This document shows positions 28,068 to 37,559 of a DNA stretch of 64,000 nucleotides, one piece after another (within the stretch, counting starts at the first letter, position 1; every line of letters begins with the position of its first letter). Under the pieces are notes generated by a model. It worked only from the letters and a program-made list of their open reading frames with translations, ran no database searches and was not told the origin of the DNA. The DNA comes from Anaeroglomus sp964630775. GTDB lineage: Bacteria; Planctomycetota; Phycisphaerae; Sedimentisphaerales; Anaerohalosphaeraceae. The position numbers were made by a program, and so were the translations under genes. The stretch is from assembly GCA_964630775.1 (NCBI GenBank), contig CAZVYY010000004.1:121693-185692 (forward strand), read 5' to 3'.

Positions 28068-29552
28068 TTATATATTCTTTAATGATGTAATGCCGTAAAT
28101 CTGTCCAATTTGTGCATCGTATTGCACCATATTTTGTCGTGGAATTACGACCTTAGGAGCATTCAATTCAAATTCAATCACTTCAAATGGATCGTCAGGA
28201 TTTAACTGACGGGCCTTAAGGATGTCTTCAAATGAACGTATCTTCATTCCATTCCAGGTACTTACGACGAGTCTGCCGAGGTCCTGATATCCCTGATTGA
28301 TGGGCGCGGGCAATACATAACTTAAAATCACAATATCCTGACGTTCATCCGTTGGATTAAACGCCTGATTCGAATAATATTGATACAAATGGGGCGGAAC
28401 TTTGCCCGACCAATTGTCGCCCCACAAAGAAAAGTAATTTCGTGTGAGCTTTTGGAACACATATCCGCCTGTGACTAAATAGGACGGCTGCTTGCCATAT
28501 TCATAGTAGGGCACCAGCATCCGCTCCACCTCAAAATTCTTAACCTCAACATTTACAGTGATTTGCATTCCGTCACGAAAGACAAAAAAATCCAATGTGT
28601 CACCCGGTTTTTTTTGTGATATCAGATAATCTAAATCGATGCGATCATATTGAGGATGCAGATATCTCCCGTATGGATTAATAGTATTATTTTCAATCGA
28701 TAGGATAACATCGCCGGATTTAAGTTCTTTCGATCCAGTCCCGAGAGTATATACTTTACTGACATACACGCCGTGCTTCATATCTTCGGACATATTCAGG
28801 TGTTTGCGAATCGTTGGGTCAAGCAGGGCGGATACGCGGAACCCAGGAACGCCAAATCCTTTATACACAGGCTTTTGTGACTCCTTCAGGAATCGATTGA
28901 TCATCTCGGCCGGGATGACACCCAAGTCGGTGTCGTCGGAAAATCCAACAATACCCACGGGTTTATCCTGGCAGCAAACGACCTCGGCCTGATCTGTTGG
29001 GCGAGAAGGATTAGTAAGTATATAGTAAAGATTGTCTGTATACGATACCGGATTTGACTCACATTGAGCACGGTCCAAGATTCCCCGAGCCTCGGTCAAA
29101 TGCCCGGCCCCGGATAACCAATAAATGGAATGCTCCTGACCCTGCGAATATTGTTCCGTAAATCGCAAGGGCACTAAAGGTTGCCCGGCCGTGTTCGGGT
29201 CCAGCTCCAGCAAGCATAAGTCGTACTCATAATCGATGGATTTAACCACGGCGGAAATCCATTCATTATTCTCATATCTTCTTACCTGTACTATAGTTGC
29301 ATTTGCTATGTTGTCTGCTGTGGTAAGAATCAGATAAGGACCAACCGCACATCCATACCCGGATTGCTGGGCAACGGCTCGCTGTTTCCATGGCTGAAAC
29401 TGCTCATACCCGCCAACGGAAATCCGCAGATTCACCAGGCTTTTTTTCATTTTCTCCGAGGTGCTTATCCCATCGGTCTTCTTTTCAGTTTTGGCGCAGG
29501 ATGCTAAAACGACGATAACAGTACTGATAATCAGAGTGTGTAGTATTTTCAT
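28068..29552 (-). CDS. degenerate HtrA-type lipoprotein (pseudoprotease)
   Basis: The 494-residue product has a lipoprotein signal with lipobox VLASC (C19). It aligns along its length with the active protease encoded just upstream, but the catalytic residues are lost: the histidine block is LTTADNIAN (D80 where His is expected), the aspartate block YDLCLLEL is kept (D111), and the GNSGGP block is replaced by PTDQAEV. A PDZ-like segment (LKSGDVILSIENNTI) follows, and the long C-terminal region is shared with the partner. Its start is 3 nt after the partner's stop. It probably binds peptides or regulates the partner rather than cleaving. Confidence 0.8.
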   Translation of the reverse strand: MKILHTLIISTVIVVLASCAKTEKKTDGISTSEKMKKSLVNLRISVGGYEQFQPWKQRAVAQQSGYGCAVGPYLILTTADNIANATIVQVRRYENNEWISAVVKSIDYEYDLCLLELDPNTAGQPLVPLRFTEQYSQGQEHSIYWLSGAGHLTEARGILDRAQCESNPVSYTDNLYYILTNPSRPTDQAEVVCCQDKPVGIVGFSDDTDLGVIPAEMINRFLKESQKPVYKGFGVPGFRVSALLDPTIRKHLNMSEDMKHGVYVSKVYTLGTGSKELKSGDVILSIENNTINPYGRYLHPQYDRIDLDYLISQKKPGDTLDFFVFRDGMQITVNVEVKNFEVERMLVPYYEYGKQPSYLVTGGYVFQKLTRNYFSLWGDNWSGKVPPHLYQYYSNQAFNPTDERQDIVILSYVLPAPINQGYQDLGRLVVSTWNGMKIRSFEDILKARQLNPDDPFEVIEFELNAPKVVIPRQNMVQYDAQIGQIYGITSLKNI

Positions 29553-29555
29553 AAG

Positions 29556-31145
29556 TTATTCCTCAATATATGCATCGGAAGTGACCTGGTATTGTTCAAG
29601 AATGGCTTTTTGTCGTTCAATAGCCCTGGCTGCATCGAGAATCAGAGGCATGTCGTTATTCAGGAATTGAATCTGATGACAGCCGCCTTCGGGTGTTTTT
29701 GATAGCTGTTCCCGAACATCTTTGAGCGAATAAATCATCTGGCCATTAATCTTCTCAACCACCTGGCTGAGGAACGGATTGCAGTACGTATTCACTTCAT
29801 CAGGCAGAATTTCGGACAGAACAACATATTCCAAACGGTTTGTGTCCTTATTGAGTTCCATGGAATTGTGAAACAGGTATCGCAATGTAAAGGGGATCTC
29901 GGTAAGCCAGTTTCTTCCGAAAGTCTGCAGGTAGTTTCGGCTCAGCGGTGTAAACGTAAGTCCAGCATATACAAAGTATTGCGGCTTTTTATCAAACTGG
30001 AGGCTCCAGGGCAGAATAGGCAAATTCAGGGCAGCTTCCAGTGCAGCCTTGTTGGGCTTGCCATCCCTGCAATAGGTGATTTCAACTGATTCGCCGATTT
30101 GTTTGGCCTCAAGTGCCTCAGCCCAGTTAAGTGAAAGGCCGTAAATTTTGATCATACCATCATTATCAATATTGAAACCGTCGATTTGGGTGATAACATC
30201 GCCGGATTTGAGGATTTTTTCGGCAGTGCTGTTTCTCTGAACCAGCAGCACAACAACACCTTCAACAAAGGCTGGCAATTTCAGATAGTATTTGTACGCG
30301 GGATTGTGAAGCCCTTCAAACACTGCAACGGCAGGGGAGGGAAATCCATCATATTTCCCATCTTCTATGTCCTTGAGAAAATGCCGAATAACAGTTGTGG
30401 GGATCATGTATCCGATATTGTCAGCAGTCTGCAAACCCTGGAATGCGACCCCGACGACCTTGCCATTTTGCAGGACAGGACCGCCTGAGTTACCGGGATT
30501 GATAGCCGCGTCGGTCTGAACCAGCAGGTGCATATCGGCCTGGGTATGGCTGTAATTCCCCACTTCGATACGCGACACAACACCTTTAGTGATAGAGACT
30601 TGTCGTCCTCCTACAGGAAATCCGCAGGTGGTCACAGTACTGTTGACCCGAGGGATTCCGCCCAGCTCCAGCGGGACCATATCCTCATAAAAAGAGGGGT
30701 CTTCGACATCGATAATCGCCAAATCACAATCGTGGCCAACGAAGACGGGTTTGGCAGGGAAACGTTTGGCGACATTCTGTTTCTTGACCTCTAAATATTT
30801 GATATTGCTGATGTTATGCGCATTTGTCAAAATTCTTTTGCCGTCGATGATAAAACCGGTTCCGACTCCCCGAGCCATGGCCGATTGCTTCCACGGGGTT
30901 TTGTAGTCCCAATCCTGCTGGACAACTTCGAGCATGACCACCGACTTTTCATAGGTCAGGTCTTCGGGGTCTTCTTCGACAGCGACCGGGGCGGCGGCCG
31001 GGGCTTCCGTTGATTCCTGTGATTCTGTATCCTGAACAGCCTGCTGGTCTTCCTGTTCTTCTGCGATCAGGCAGGGGGGTAACAGGATGAGGAAACTAAG
31101 GATAAACAGGCTGCGGATTATCCACATTGTTGACTTTTTCTTCAT
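29556..31145 (-). CDS. secreted HtrA/trypsin-like serine protease with PDZ
   Basis: The 529-residue product begins with a signal peptide (IIRSLFILSFLILLPPCLIAEE), then an acidic linker, a trypsin-fold protease domain with the full triad (LTNAHNISN H110, HDCDLAIIDV D141, NPGNSGGPVLQ S220), a PDZ domain (ILKSGDVITQIDGFNIDNDG) and a C-terminal region of about 180 residues shared with the next gene. It would act in the periplasm or at the surface in protein quality control or processing. The ATG at 31145 gives the signal peptide directly; the open frame upstream overlaps the cupin gene in another frame. The order is cupin, this gene, then the degenerate copy. Confidence 0.9.
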   Translation of the reverse strand: MKKKSTMWIIRSLFILSFLILLPPCLIAEEQEDQQAVQDTESQESTEAPAAAPVAVEEDPEDLTYEKSVVMLEVVQQDWDYKTPWKQSAMARGVGTGFIIDGKRILTNAHNISNIKYLEVKKQNVAKRFPAKPVFVGHDCDLAIIDVEDPSFYEDMVPLELGGIPRVNSTVTTCGFPVGGRQVSITKGVVSRIEVGNYSHTQADMHLLVQTDAAINPGNSGGPVLQNGKVVGVAFQGLQTADNIGYMIPTTVIRHFLKDIEDGKYDGFPSPAVAVFEGLHNPAYKYYLKLPAFVEGVVVLLVQRNSTAEKILKSGDVITQIDGFNIDNDGMIKIYGLSLNWAEALEAKQIGESVEITYCRDGKPNKAALEAALNLPILPWSLQFDKKPQYFVYAGLTFTPLSRNYLQTFGRNWLTEIPFTLRYLFHNSMELNKDTNRLEYVVLSEILPDEVNTYCNPFLSQVVEKINGQMIYSLKDVREQLSKTPEGGCHQIQFLNNDMPLILDAARAIERQKAILEQYQVTSDAYIEE

Positions 31146-31177
31146 TGGCGCATTCCTTATTATATAGGGATTATGGA

Positions 31178-31459
31178 TTACTCGAAGTCGTAGTGTTTTT
31201 TGACGGCTTCGATAATATGCCAGACGCACTTGAGGCCGACGGGAAAGATGACATAATCGCCGGGACCAAAGCTGACGGATTTGCCGGTGGCGGGGCGGTC
31301 GTAAATGGTGACCTTCCCTTCGAGAATCAGGCATTTTTCGGTTTCATTATATTCCCAGTCGAACTTGTCGGCCCTGTGAGTCCAGATCGGCCAGGCTGCG
31401 GCCTGCTGACTCTCGGCGGCAGTGGGTTTTCGAATGATAATATCACTGACTGTAGGCAT
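31178..31459 (-). CDS. small cupin protein (cupin_3 / DUF861)
   Basis: A 93-residue single cupin barrel: ADKFDWEYNETEKCLILEGKVTIYD is the first motif and FGPGDYVIFPVGLKCVWHIIEAVKKHY the second. This matches the cupin_3 (ureidoglycine aminohydrolase-type) family, whose stand-alone members have no firm role. AAGGA before ATG 31459 decides the start; an ATG 15 nt upstream would overlap that ribosome site. It precedes the HtrA-type gene by 32 bp on the same strand. Confidence 0.83.
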   Translation of the reverse strand: MPTVSDIIIRKPTAAESQQAAAWPIWTHRADKFDWEYNETEKCLILEGKVTIYDRPATGKSVSFGPGDYVIFPVGLKCVWHIIEAVKKHYDFE

Positions 31460-31602
31460 TGCGGTTCCTTCCAATAATTTGAAATTTTATTCCGTTTTTT
31501 GGATTGTACGATGTACAATGGAAAATGTAAATTTTAAAAATCGTATCCTGCACAAGTACGACTGAACAGATCAGACAGAATGATTCGTGAAAGGGGTGGT
31601 TT

Positions 31603-32319
31603 ATGAAAGGGCAGCTTTTTGTCGGGGTGACGTTTCTGGTTTTGATTTTTCTGATTGCGGGGCAGTATTATGAAATACATCATCTGCGGGTAGCCAATCA
31701 GCAATTTCGACAACATAACAGAATCCTTCCTGTTGAGCAGTATGCCGCAGGGATGACAGCGGCAATCGATCAGCAGAATCGTGAGGTGAGGGAAATGCTT
31801 TCGCAAACATTATGGACAACGCGGCGACTTGCGGCCTGTATCAGAGCGCTGGAGCTGCAGCATCATCTCATTTCACCATACCCTGATGATTTATCTTTCA
31901 TTTATTTATCCCCGCGTTTTTCTATTTCTTGTGCCTGGAAGCCTCCTGTATTCGACAAAACACAACCGACTGTTGGCGGCATCTCTCCCATGGACCCCAT
32001 GTTAATGATGCCGGGACTGCCTTTTCAAAATGGAACTCCGCTTGTGTTTTATGAATCGTACCAGCCGCACGATCCAAACTCGTTATATTATGTCGCTCAA
32101 TTCAGCGGCGGAGAAAACACCCTGGATTATTTATTATCCTGCCTGCAGCAGAATAAAAATTCATTGAATTCGCTGAACAGTGAGTATCGCAAACTCATCC
32201 AGCAGTATGATGCACGGATCAGGGTCTTGTATAATACGCTGAAAGAAAAGAAGCTGCTTCGTGAGCCGGATAGTTCCATTTATTCGGCCCCGATGCCTTC
32301 CGGCGTAATCCCTTTTTAG
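31603..32319 (+). CDS. hypothetical single-pass membrane protein
   Basis: A 238-residue protein with an N-terminal hydrophobic segment (LFVGVTFLVLIFLIAGQYY) followed by a charged helical region that may form a coiled coil, a proline-rich middle part and another helical stretch near the C-terminus (NSLNSLNSEYRKLIQQYDARIRVL). No family was recognised. AAAGGGG lies upstream of the ATG. Confidence 0.6.
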   Translation: MKGQLFVGVTFLVLIFLIAGQYYEIHHLRVANQQFRQHNRILPVEQYAAGMTAAIDQQNREVREMLSQTLWTTRRLAACIRALELQHHLISPYPDDLSFIYLSPRFSISCAWKPPVFDKTQPTVGGISPMDPMLMMPGLPFQNGTPLVFYESYQPHDPNSLYYVAQFSGGENTLDYLLSCLQQNKNSLNSLNSEYRKLIQQYDARIRVLYNTLKEKKLLREPDSSIYSAPMPSGVIPF

Positions 32320-32625
32320 ATCGACGGTATCAGTGTCATGCTGCCGCTTGAATGCGTGCAGAACACATCGAAACGGACTATAGCCGTCTGGAGCGGATGA
32401 TTTCATTCGTGGACAGGATCTCTATTGATAATGATCCTGCTCGACATTTCCGCTTCATCGGGCTAAGGACATCAGCTTCAATCACGTGCTTCTTTTGCTC
32501 GCGGAATAATCCGCCCATTAGATATATATTTCCAGCCGGGTGTTTAATTTCATCATAGTCTGTGGTATAGTAGGGTTAGTCGGCAGCAAGCCGTTCAATA
32601 ATGTTATCTTTCTGAATATGAGTTT
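32320..32625. other. gap without a supported gene
   Basis: 306 bp between the hypothetical membrane protein and the HD-domain gene. Short ORFs on both strands are present but have no ribosome site or family. TGGTATAGT near 32564-32572 looks like an extended -10 element for the HD gene. Confidence 0.4.
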
Positions 32626-33429
32626 ATGGAACAAAAACAATTTGATGATCTGGTGCAGTGGTTTGGCGGTTATATCCAGCGCTATTTCAGCCTGGACGGC
32701 GATACGTATCTGAACAATAATCTGCATTTGAAGGAATGTCATACGCATCGGGTCTGCGGCGAGACGCGTCTGCTGGCCAAAGCCCTGAAGCTGGATGCCA
32801 ACGATACGCGGATTGCCGAGACGGTCGCCCTGCTGCATGATGTCGGACGGTTTGAGCAATTCAAGAAGTACCGCACGTATAAAGATTCCACCAGCGAAGA
32901 CCATTCGGCCATCGGCCTGCGGATTATCCGGCAGGAGCGCATCCTGGAAGGGCTGGACGCTCACGAACGACACTGGATTGAGCGGGCGGTGGATTATCAC
33001 AATAAAATGGCACTGCCGGCCGGACTGGATGAGAAAACCGCACTGTTCAGCAAAATCATCCGTGATACGGACAAACTGGATATTTATTACATCGCGATGG
33101 AAAATTTCCGGCAATATCACGAAAATCCCTGCACCTTCCAACTGGAAATCGAATTTCCCGATGAGCCATGCTGTTCGCCGGAAATTCTGGATGCGGTTGA
33201 ACACGGACGGCTGGTCGATTATCGTCTGCTGCGGACGATGAATGATGTCAAGCTGCTGGAGCTTGACTGGGCGTATGATATCTATTTTGGAGCGACACTG
33301 CGACGCATTGTGGAGTTGGGGTATCTCAAACAGATTATTGCCTGGCTGCCGGATACCAAAGAAGTGAACCGGGCAACTCAGGCGGTGATGCGGTATGTGG
33401 ACAATCGCATCAACCAGCCGGACGCGTAA
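32626..33429 (+). CDS. HD-domain metal-dependent phosphohydrolase
   Basis: The 267 residues carry the HD superfamily pattern: CHTHRVCGETRLLAKAL (first His), ETVALLHDVGRFEQF (the HD pair), EDHSAIGLRII and RDTDKLDIYYIAM (last Asp). Such proteins hydrolyse phosphate esters of nucleotides or similar molecules with bound metal. No partner domain and no membrane segment is present. Substrate unknown. Confidence 0.85.
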   Translation: MEQKQFDDLVQWFGGYIQRYFSLDGDTYLNNNLHLKECHTHRVCGETRLLAKALKLDANDTRIAETVALLHDVGRFEQFKKYRTYKDSTSEDHSAIGLRIIRQERILEGLDAHERHWIERAVDYHNKMALPAGLDEKTALFSKIIRDTDKLDIYYIAMENFRQYHENPCTFQLEIEFPDEPCCSPEILDAVEHGRLVDYRLLRTMNDVKLLELDWAYDIYFGATLRRIVELGYLKQIIAWLPDTKEVNRATQAVMRYVDNRINQPDA

Positions 33430-33503
33430 TTTACCTGCTAATTTGTGGATTGTTATTATGTAATATCATATACAGAGTATGTCGTATATATGTTTAATAT
33501 TTA

Positions 33504-33532
33504 TTGACAAATGGGTATTAAAATGCTATAAT
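33504..33532 (+). promoter_or_regulatory. consensus sigma-70 promoter
   Basis: TTGACA (33504) and TATAAT (33527) with a 17-bp spacer: a perfect match to the housekeeping consensus. Transcription should start near 33540, giving a 5' leader of about 300 nt before the large surface protein gene. Confidence 0.85.
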
Positions 33533-33539
33533 TCAATCA

Positions 33540-33838
33540 AAATGAATAATAGGCTACTTCTAAGTCCATAGTTTTGCTTTTAGCAGTACTATGTAAATAC
33601 TTTAGAAGTTGATAATGATCGTCGCTGGACTGATAGCATTCTCACTGAAACCTGCAAGTTTTATTACGAGAGAATTGCGGAGGACAGTGCCCCACTTGGG
33701 GTGCTGCCTGCGTGTTCTCTCGTGGGCCTTGCAGGGCCTCAGTGGGGCACTATATGGCAGTGCCTCTTCTTTATGGGGTCGGCTCATAAGGGAGGTTCAA
33801 ATAAACAGGAAGGGTTTATTTTGAAAGGAGAAATTTGG
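33540..33838 (+). ncRNA. long structured 5' leader
   Basis: The transcribed leader contains a stem GCATTCTC / GAGAATTGC (33636-33643 / 33670-33678, one bulge). It also has a perfect 11-bp long-range stem AGTGCCCCACT / AGTGGGGCACT (33686-33696 / 33741-33751) enclosing a GGCC/GGCC hairpin. The left arm can instead pair with TGGGGTGCT at 33697-33705. Two exclusive pairings suggest a regulatory switch, but no known riboswitch class was recognised. Confidence 0.45.
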
Positions 33839-36673
33839 ATGGATGGGGTGTATTCTATTGAGGGACGCGAGCGTTGGTATTTATGGGGATTGTCGGTCTT
33901 ATTCTTAATTATTGGGGTATTACCTGTATCAGGATATGTTGCGGATGATCCGAATATGCCTATGCCGGCAGGGGTTGGCGCTGCCCCCGGTTTGCTGGCA
34001 AGTTTAAATTATCCGAATGCGGCTTATCTGGTTTATAATGCGGGAGATGGGTCGGTTATTGAAGCGATGCAGAATATCGGTGCCACCAATCTGATTATTC
34101 GATCCAACAGTAATCCGGTTACTGCGGCCGACTGGCAGGCGTGTGCCGCCGTAATCATCGGGTCTAATGCGGGGTCAGCCAGCCTTGCAGGGATTTCCAC
34201 GGCGGAGATTGAATCCCATACAACCGGGCGAGTCGTTTTATCGGGCCATGATGCAGATTTGCATGCAGGCAGTGACATTTATGTTGGCGATATTCAGTGG
34301 GCAGCCCAGATGTTTTTGATCCAATCCATTAATTATGTGATGGACAGGCCGGGCAAGGGATTAGTGGGCTTTGGTGATTCGGATGCGGGCTTTGGCTGGA
34401 CACCGGCGTCCTGGGGAATTAGCTATACACAAGATTTTTCCGAAGAGTCTGTCTCTTCGTTTACCGAGGCCGGACTTCTTACCGGAATTTATGCCAATCT
34501 GACTCCTGCATTAATGTCGGACTGGAAAGTGTCGTTTCATGTTCGATTGGATGCGTACTCATCTGCATTTTTGCCCCTCGAGATGGGACAGTTCGGCGAT
34601 TCCGAAGGGGTAATTACAATTGCCTGCCCTGTTGATCCTGACGGTTTTGAGTTCAGCAAAGTCGATGATGTTGATCCGAATTCAATACCGGGGGCTTGGG
34701 ATGAGGTGGTTTATACGATTGATTACGGTTATCCGGACCCGAATGGCCGGCGGCCGGCACTGCCGGAAGTTCGGATTGTGGATTATATTCCGGCGGGGAT
34801 GGAGTATGTGTCGTCGTCGCCTGCGGGCAGCTATAATATTCTGACTCGAACCGTCACGTGGGAATTGGGGACGCTGTATCCGAATGCATCCGGCAGCATC
34901 AGCCTGACGGTTGTGGTGACGGAGGAGGCAGAGCCGGGGTCGATTCTTCATAATGCGGCGGTGCTGCGTAATAATGTGGAGATATTCGCGGTAGCGACGG
35001 AGGATACGCCGGTAGCGAACTGGGGTGGAGATGTGATTTATGTGGATGATACGGCAACCGGTTACAACAATGGCACCAGTTGGGCGAATGCTTATACGGA
35101 TTTGCAGGCCGCGATTGCGCGGGCAAAAAAGGGCTGCGGGACTCAGATTTGGATTGCCAAAGGGACTTACAATCCGGGCGGGGATGTTACCGCCAGTTTT
35201 ACGATTCCTGCGGGTGTTTCGGTGTATGGGGGTTTTGCGGGAACTGAGACCGAACACAATCAGAGAGATATTAAGGCCAATCCGACGATCCTGTCGGGAG
35301 ATACTGGAATTTTTGATAATGGAATTCTGCGACGAAATGAAAAAGTAGTGGTCATGGGAAATAACACCCTGCTGGATGGGATTACGGTTTCAAATGGTAG
35401 AGATTATGGATTGTATGGGAGTGAAGTTGACTATTCTGTTCATAATTGTGCAATATTGAATAATCTCTATTATGGCATTTATTGCTTAGATGGTAATCTT
35501 GAAGTTGTCTATACAATAATCAATAATAACGGCTATGATGGCATTCGACAGTTGGGTAATTCTAAGCAATTAGTTGTGGTAAATTGCAATCTAACTCAGA
35601 ATGGACGAGATGGGATTTCCTGTTGGTATTCCACGCCGACGATTATCAACAGCGTGATTCATCATAATGGGTCAGATAGCAATGCCAGCAGCCTCTATTA
35701 TGGGATTCGTTTGTTCCAGCCAGATAGCCGTCCTGTTCTGCGGAACAATACGATTGTGTGCAACACCCATGCGGGGATTTATTATGTCAACAATTCTTAC
35801 GGCACCCTGCCTAAACCCCAGGTCAAAAACAGCATCGTCTGGCATAACGCCGAGGCCGAGGGATTCGCTGATATTCAAGGACTCAACGATATTGTGCGTT
35901 CGTGTCTGACCGATCCCAACGACGTCTATGGAATCCATCCTCAGGCGGACGCGCGGGGCAATCTCCGCTCGAATCCCGTGTTTGCGTATTCCAATCTGTC
36001 TTTAGATAATTTTCATCTGGCCTATCATTCCCCCTGCAAGGATGCAGGTGATCCCAATGAAACCGCCGCGACCGAAGCGGACATGGATAAGCAGGCTCGC
36101 ATTGCAGGTACTTCGGTGGAGATGGGGGCCGACGAGGTGGATTGCGAAGATGTGTTTAATCCGCTCGATTGGGATGCGGATGGATTAGTCAATCTGAAAG
36201 AATTTAAAGCGTTTTCAGCGGCATGGCTGACGTTTGACCCAAATCATCCAAATCTTCCTAATCCCGTGGAACCCAATGCGATTTTACACTGGAATCCGAT
36301 GTGTGATTTAGACAGCGACCGGGATGTGGATATGGGGGATTTGATGCTGTTGATTCCGGAGTGGTGCTGGTCGGCCTGCTGGAGATACGATATTTCAGCC
36401 ATACAGCAGCAGGCTTCCGCCATGATGACTCAAAGCAGTACCTTGCTTTCCGAGTCGTTGAACACTGCTTCTATTGATGGTCGAGCCTTGAAGGTTGAAT
36501 CAGCAGAATTATCAGAGACTGAAGCATCTCTTGCACTGTCATTGATCAACCAAATCGATTACCTGATTGAGATGGATCAAGAAAATGCCGAGGCATGGCA
36601 GGAAATGAAATCCCTGCTGGAACAAAGCCTGTTAGAGACAGAAAAGACGTGGATTAAGACAGCGGAGTTTTAA
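33839..36673 (+). CDS. large secreted surface protein: DUF11-like, beta-helix, dockerin-like tail
   Basis: The 944-residue product has an N-terminal signal/anchor (RWYLWGLSVLFLIIGVLPVSG). It follows with a domain of unknown type, a DUF11-like repeat (VVYTIDYGYPDP ... YIPAGMEYVSSSPAGSY ... ILHNAAVLRN), a right-handed beta-helix region starting IYVDDTATGYNNGTSWANAYTDLQAAI, and a C-terminal calcium-binding dockerin/EF-hand-like pair (DWDADGLVNLKEF and DLDSDRDVDMGDLMLLIPEW). A helical tail follows. AAAGGAG 8 nt before ATG 33839 sets the start; the frame is open back to 33701 without a site. Such proteins are frequent in Phycisphaerae and may bind polysaccharide, but no activity is shown. Confidence 0.82.
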   Translation: MDGVYSIEGRERWYLWGLSVLFLIIGVLPVSGYVADDPNMPMPAGVGAAPGLLASLNYPNAAYLVYNAGDGSVIEAMQNIGATNLIIRSNSNPVTAADWQACAAVIIGSNAGSASLAGISTAEIESHTTGRVVLSGHDADLHAGSDIYVGDIQWAAQMFLIQSINYVMDRPGKGLVGFGDSDAGFGWTPASWGISYTQDFSEESVSSFTEAGLLTGIYANLTPALMSDWKVSFHVRLDAYSSAFLPLEMGQFGDSEGVITIACPVDPDGFEFSKVDDVDPNSIPGAWDEVVYTIDYGYPDPNGRRPALPEVRIVDYIPAGMEYVSSSPAGSYNILTRTVTWELGTLYPNASGSISLTVVVTEEAEPGSILHNAAVLRNNVEIFAVATEDTPVANWGGDVIYVDDTATGYNNGTSWANAYTDLQAAIARAKKGCGTQIWIAKGTYNPGGDVTASFTIPAGVSVYGGFAGTETEHNQRDIKANPTILSGDTGIFDNGILRRNEKVVVMGNNTLLDGITVSNGRDYGLYGSEVDYSVHNCAILNNLYYGIYCLDGNLEVVYTIINNNGYDGIRQLGNSKQLVVVNCNLTQNGRDGISCWYSTPTIINSVIHHNGSDSNASSLYYGIRLFQPDSRPVLRNNTIVCNTHAGIYYVNNSYGTLPKPQVKNSIVWHNAEAEGFADIQGLNDIVRSCLTDPNDVYGIHPQADARGNLRSNPVFAYSNLSLDNFHLAYHSPCKDAGDPNETAATEADMDKQARIAGTSVEMGADEVDCEDVFNPLDWDADGLVNLKEFKAFSAAWLTFDPNHPNLPNPVEPNAILHWNPMCDLDSDRDVDMGDLMLLIPEWCWSACWRYDISAIQQQASAMMTQSSTLLSESLNTASIDGRALKVESAELSETEASLALSLINQIDYLIEMDQENAEAWQEMKSLLEQSLLETEKTWIKTAEF

Positions 36674-36722
36674 TCCTCTATAGTTGCATTATTATATTTT
36701 ATATCAAGAAAGGAAGGATGTT

Positions 36723-37307
36723 ATGAAACGGTTAATGATGTTGTTGGTGGGGTTGTCTTTGCCGGCGTTGGCAGGATATACCTATGAGATTAAAGATGGA
36801 AATTATTGGGCTGGCCTAAGTCTCAATAATACAGATTCTGCATTGGTAACTGGTGGCGGATGCATAGATTTAAATGTTTATGAATACAGTTCTTTGGAAA
36901 TACGGAATACTGCTCCCTTGAATTTAGGACATGGTGGTATTTGGCAGATTATGGCCGGGGGATATTCTAACATTAACATTACAGGTGGAGAAATTAACCA
37001 ATTTAATATTGGCACTTATGCTACAGTCCAAATCTGTGGCGGACAAATCAATCAGATATGGAGTTCTTATGCGTTGCCTGATCCCAGTCGCATAACACTG
37101 ACCTGTAATCCGGGTTATCTGCTGTCATATACGAATGGCGTTGTGACGGGCATTTCCGGTACATGGCGGGATGGGTCAGATTTTAACATCCAGCTTGTCA
37201 ATCCTGCAGGCAGTTCAACCGTTTTCAGCAATATGACCATCATTCCCGAACCGGCCACGATGCTGCTGCTGGGATTGGGCGGCGTTTTCCTTCGTCGTTG
37301 TCAGTAA
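36723..37307 (+). CDS. PEP-CTERM sorted surface protein
   Basis: The 194 residues have a signal peptide (LMMLLVGLSLPALAG), a beta-rich body with repeats of INQFNIGTYATVQICGGQINQI type, and a C-terminal PEP-CTERM signal: IPEPATMLLLGLGGVFLRR, which is the Pro-Glu-Pro motif, a hydrophobic stretch and basic residues. The family is processed by an exosortase and delivered to the envelope or exopolysaccharide. AGGAAGG ahead of ATG 36723 is preferred over a longer frame. It follows the 944-residue protein by 49 bp and is probably cotranscribed with it. No exosortase gene is in the window. Confidence 0.85.
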   Translation: MKRLMMLLVGLSLPALAGYTYEIKDGNYWAGLSLNNTDSALVTGGGCIDLNVYEYSSLEIRNTAPLNLGHGGIWQIMAGGYSNINITGGEINQFNIGTYATVQICGGQINQIWSSYALPDPSRITLTCNPGYLLSYTNGVVTGISGTWRDGSDFNIQLVNPAGSSTVFSNMTIIPEPATMLLLGLGGVFLRRCQ

Positions 37308-37335
37308 ACTCCTTCTGCTTAAGTCTCTCTTAAGC

Positions 37336-37382
37336 AGCCTGCCGGGCAAACCTTCATTCCGACCCCCGGCAGGCTTTTTTTT
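37336..37382 (+). terminator. rho-independent terminator after the PEP-CTERM gene
   Basis: An 11-bp stem AGCCTGCCGGG / CCCGGCAGGCT with an 18-nt loop, followed by eight T. It ends the surface-protein operon. Confidence 0.88.
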
Positions 37383-37493
37383 GTATTGTGATATGGTTTT
37401 GTGTTTCTTATATAATAGATATTGTCTGTTTTCTATAAGGAATTATTTCATTATTTGTACTTCATATCTCCATAATATTTTGTTGAATTTTTA

Positions 37494-37522
37494 TTGACAC
37501 ACTATATATTGGGTTTAATAAT
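37494..37522 (+). promoter_or_regulatory. nrdR promoter overlapped by an NrdR box
   Basis: TTGACA (37494) and AATAAT (37517) are 17 bp apart. Between them lies ACACTATATATTGGGT (37499-37514), which matches the NrdR-box pattern ACACWATATATWGTGT at 15 of 16 positions. Binding there would block the promoter, so autoregulation of nrdR is likely. The box call is made by eye. Confidence 0.6.
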
Positions 37523-37559
37523 GTGCCTGACTACATATTGATACCCACAAGGTGAAGCC

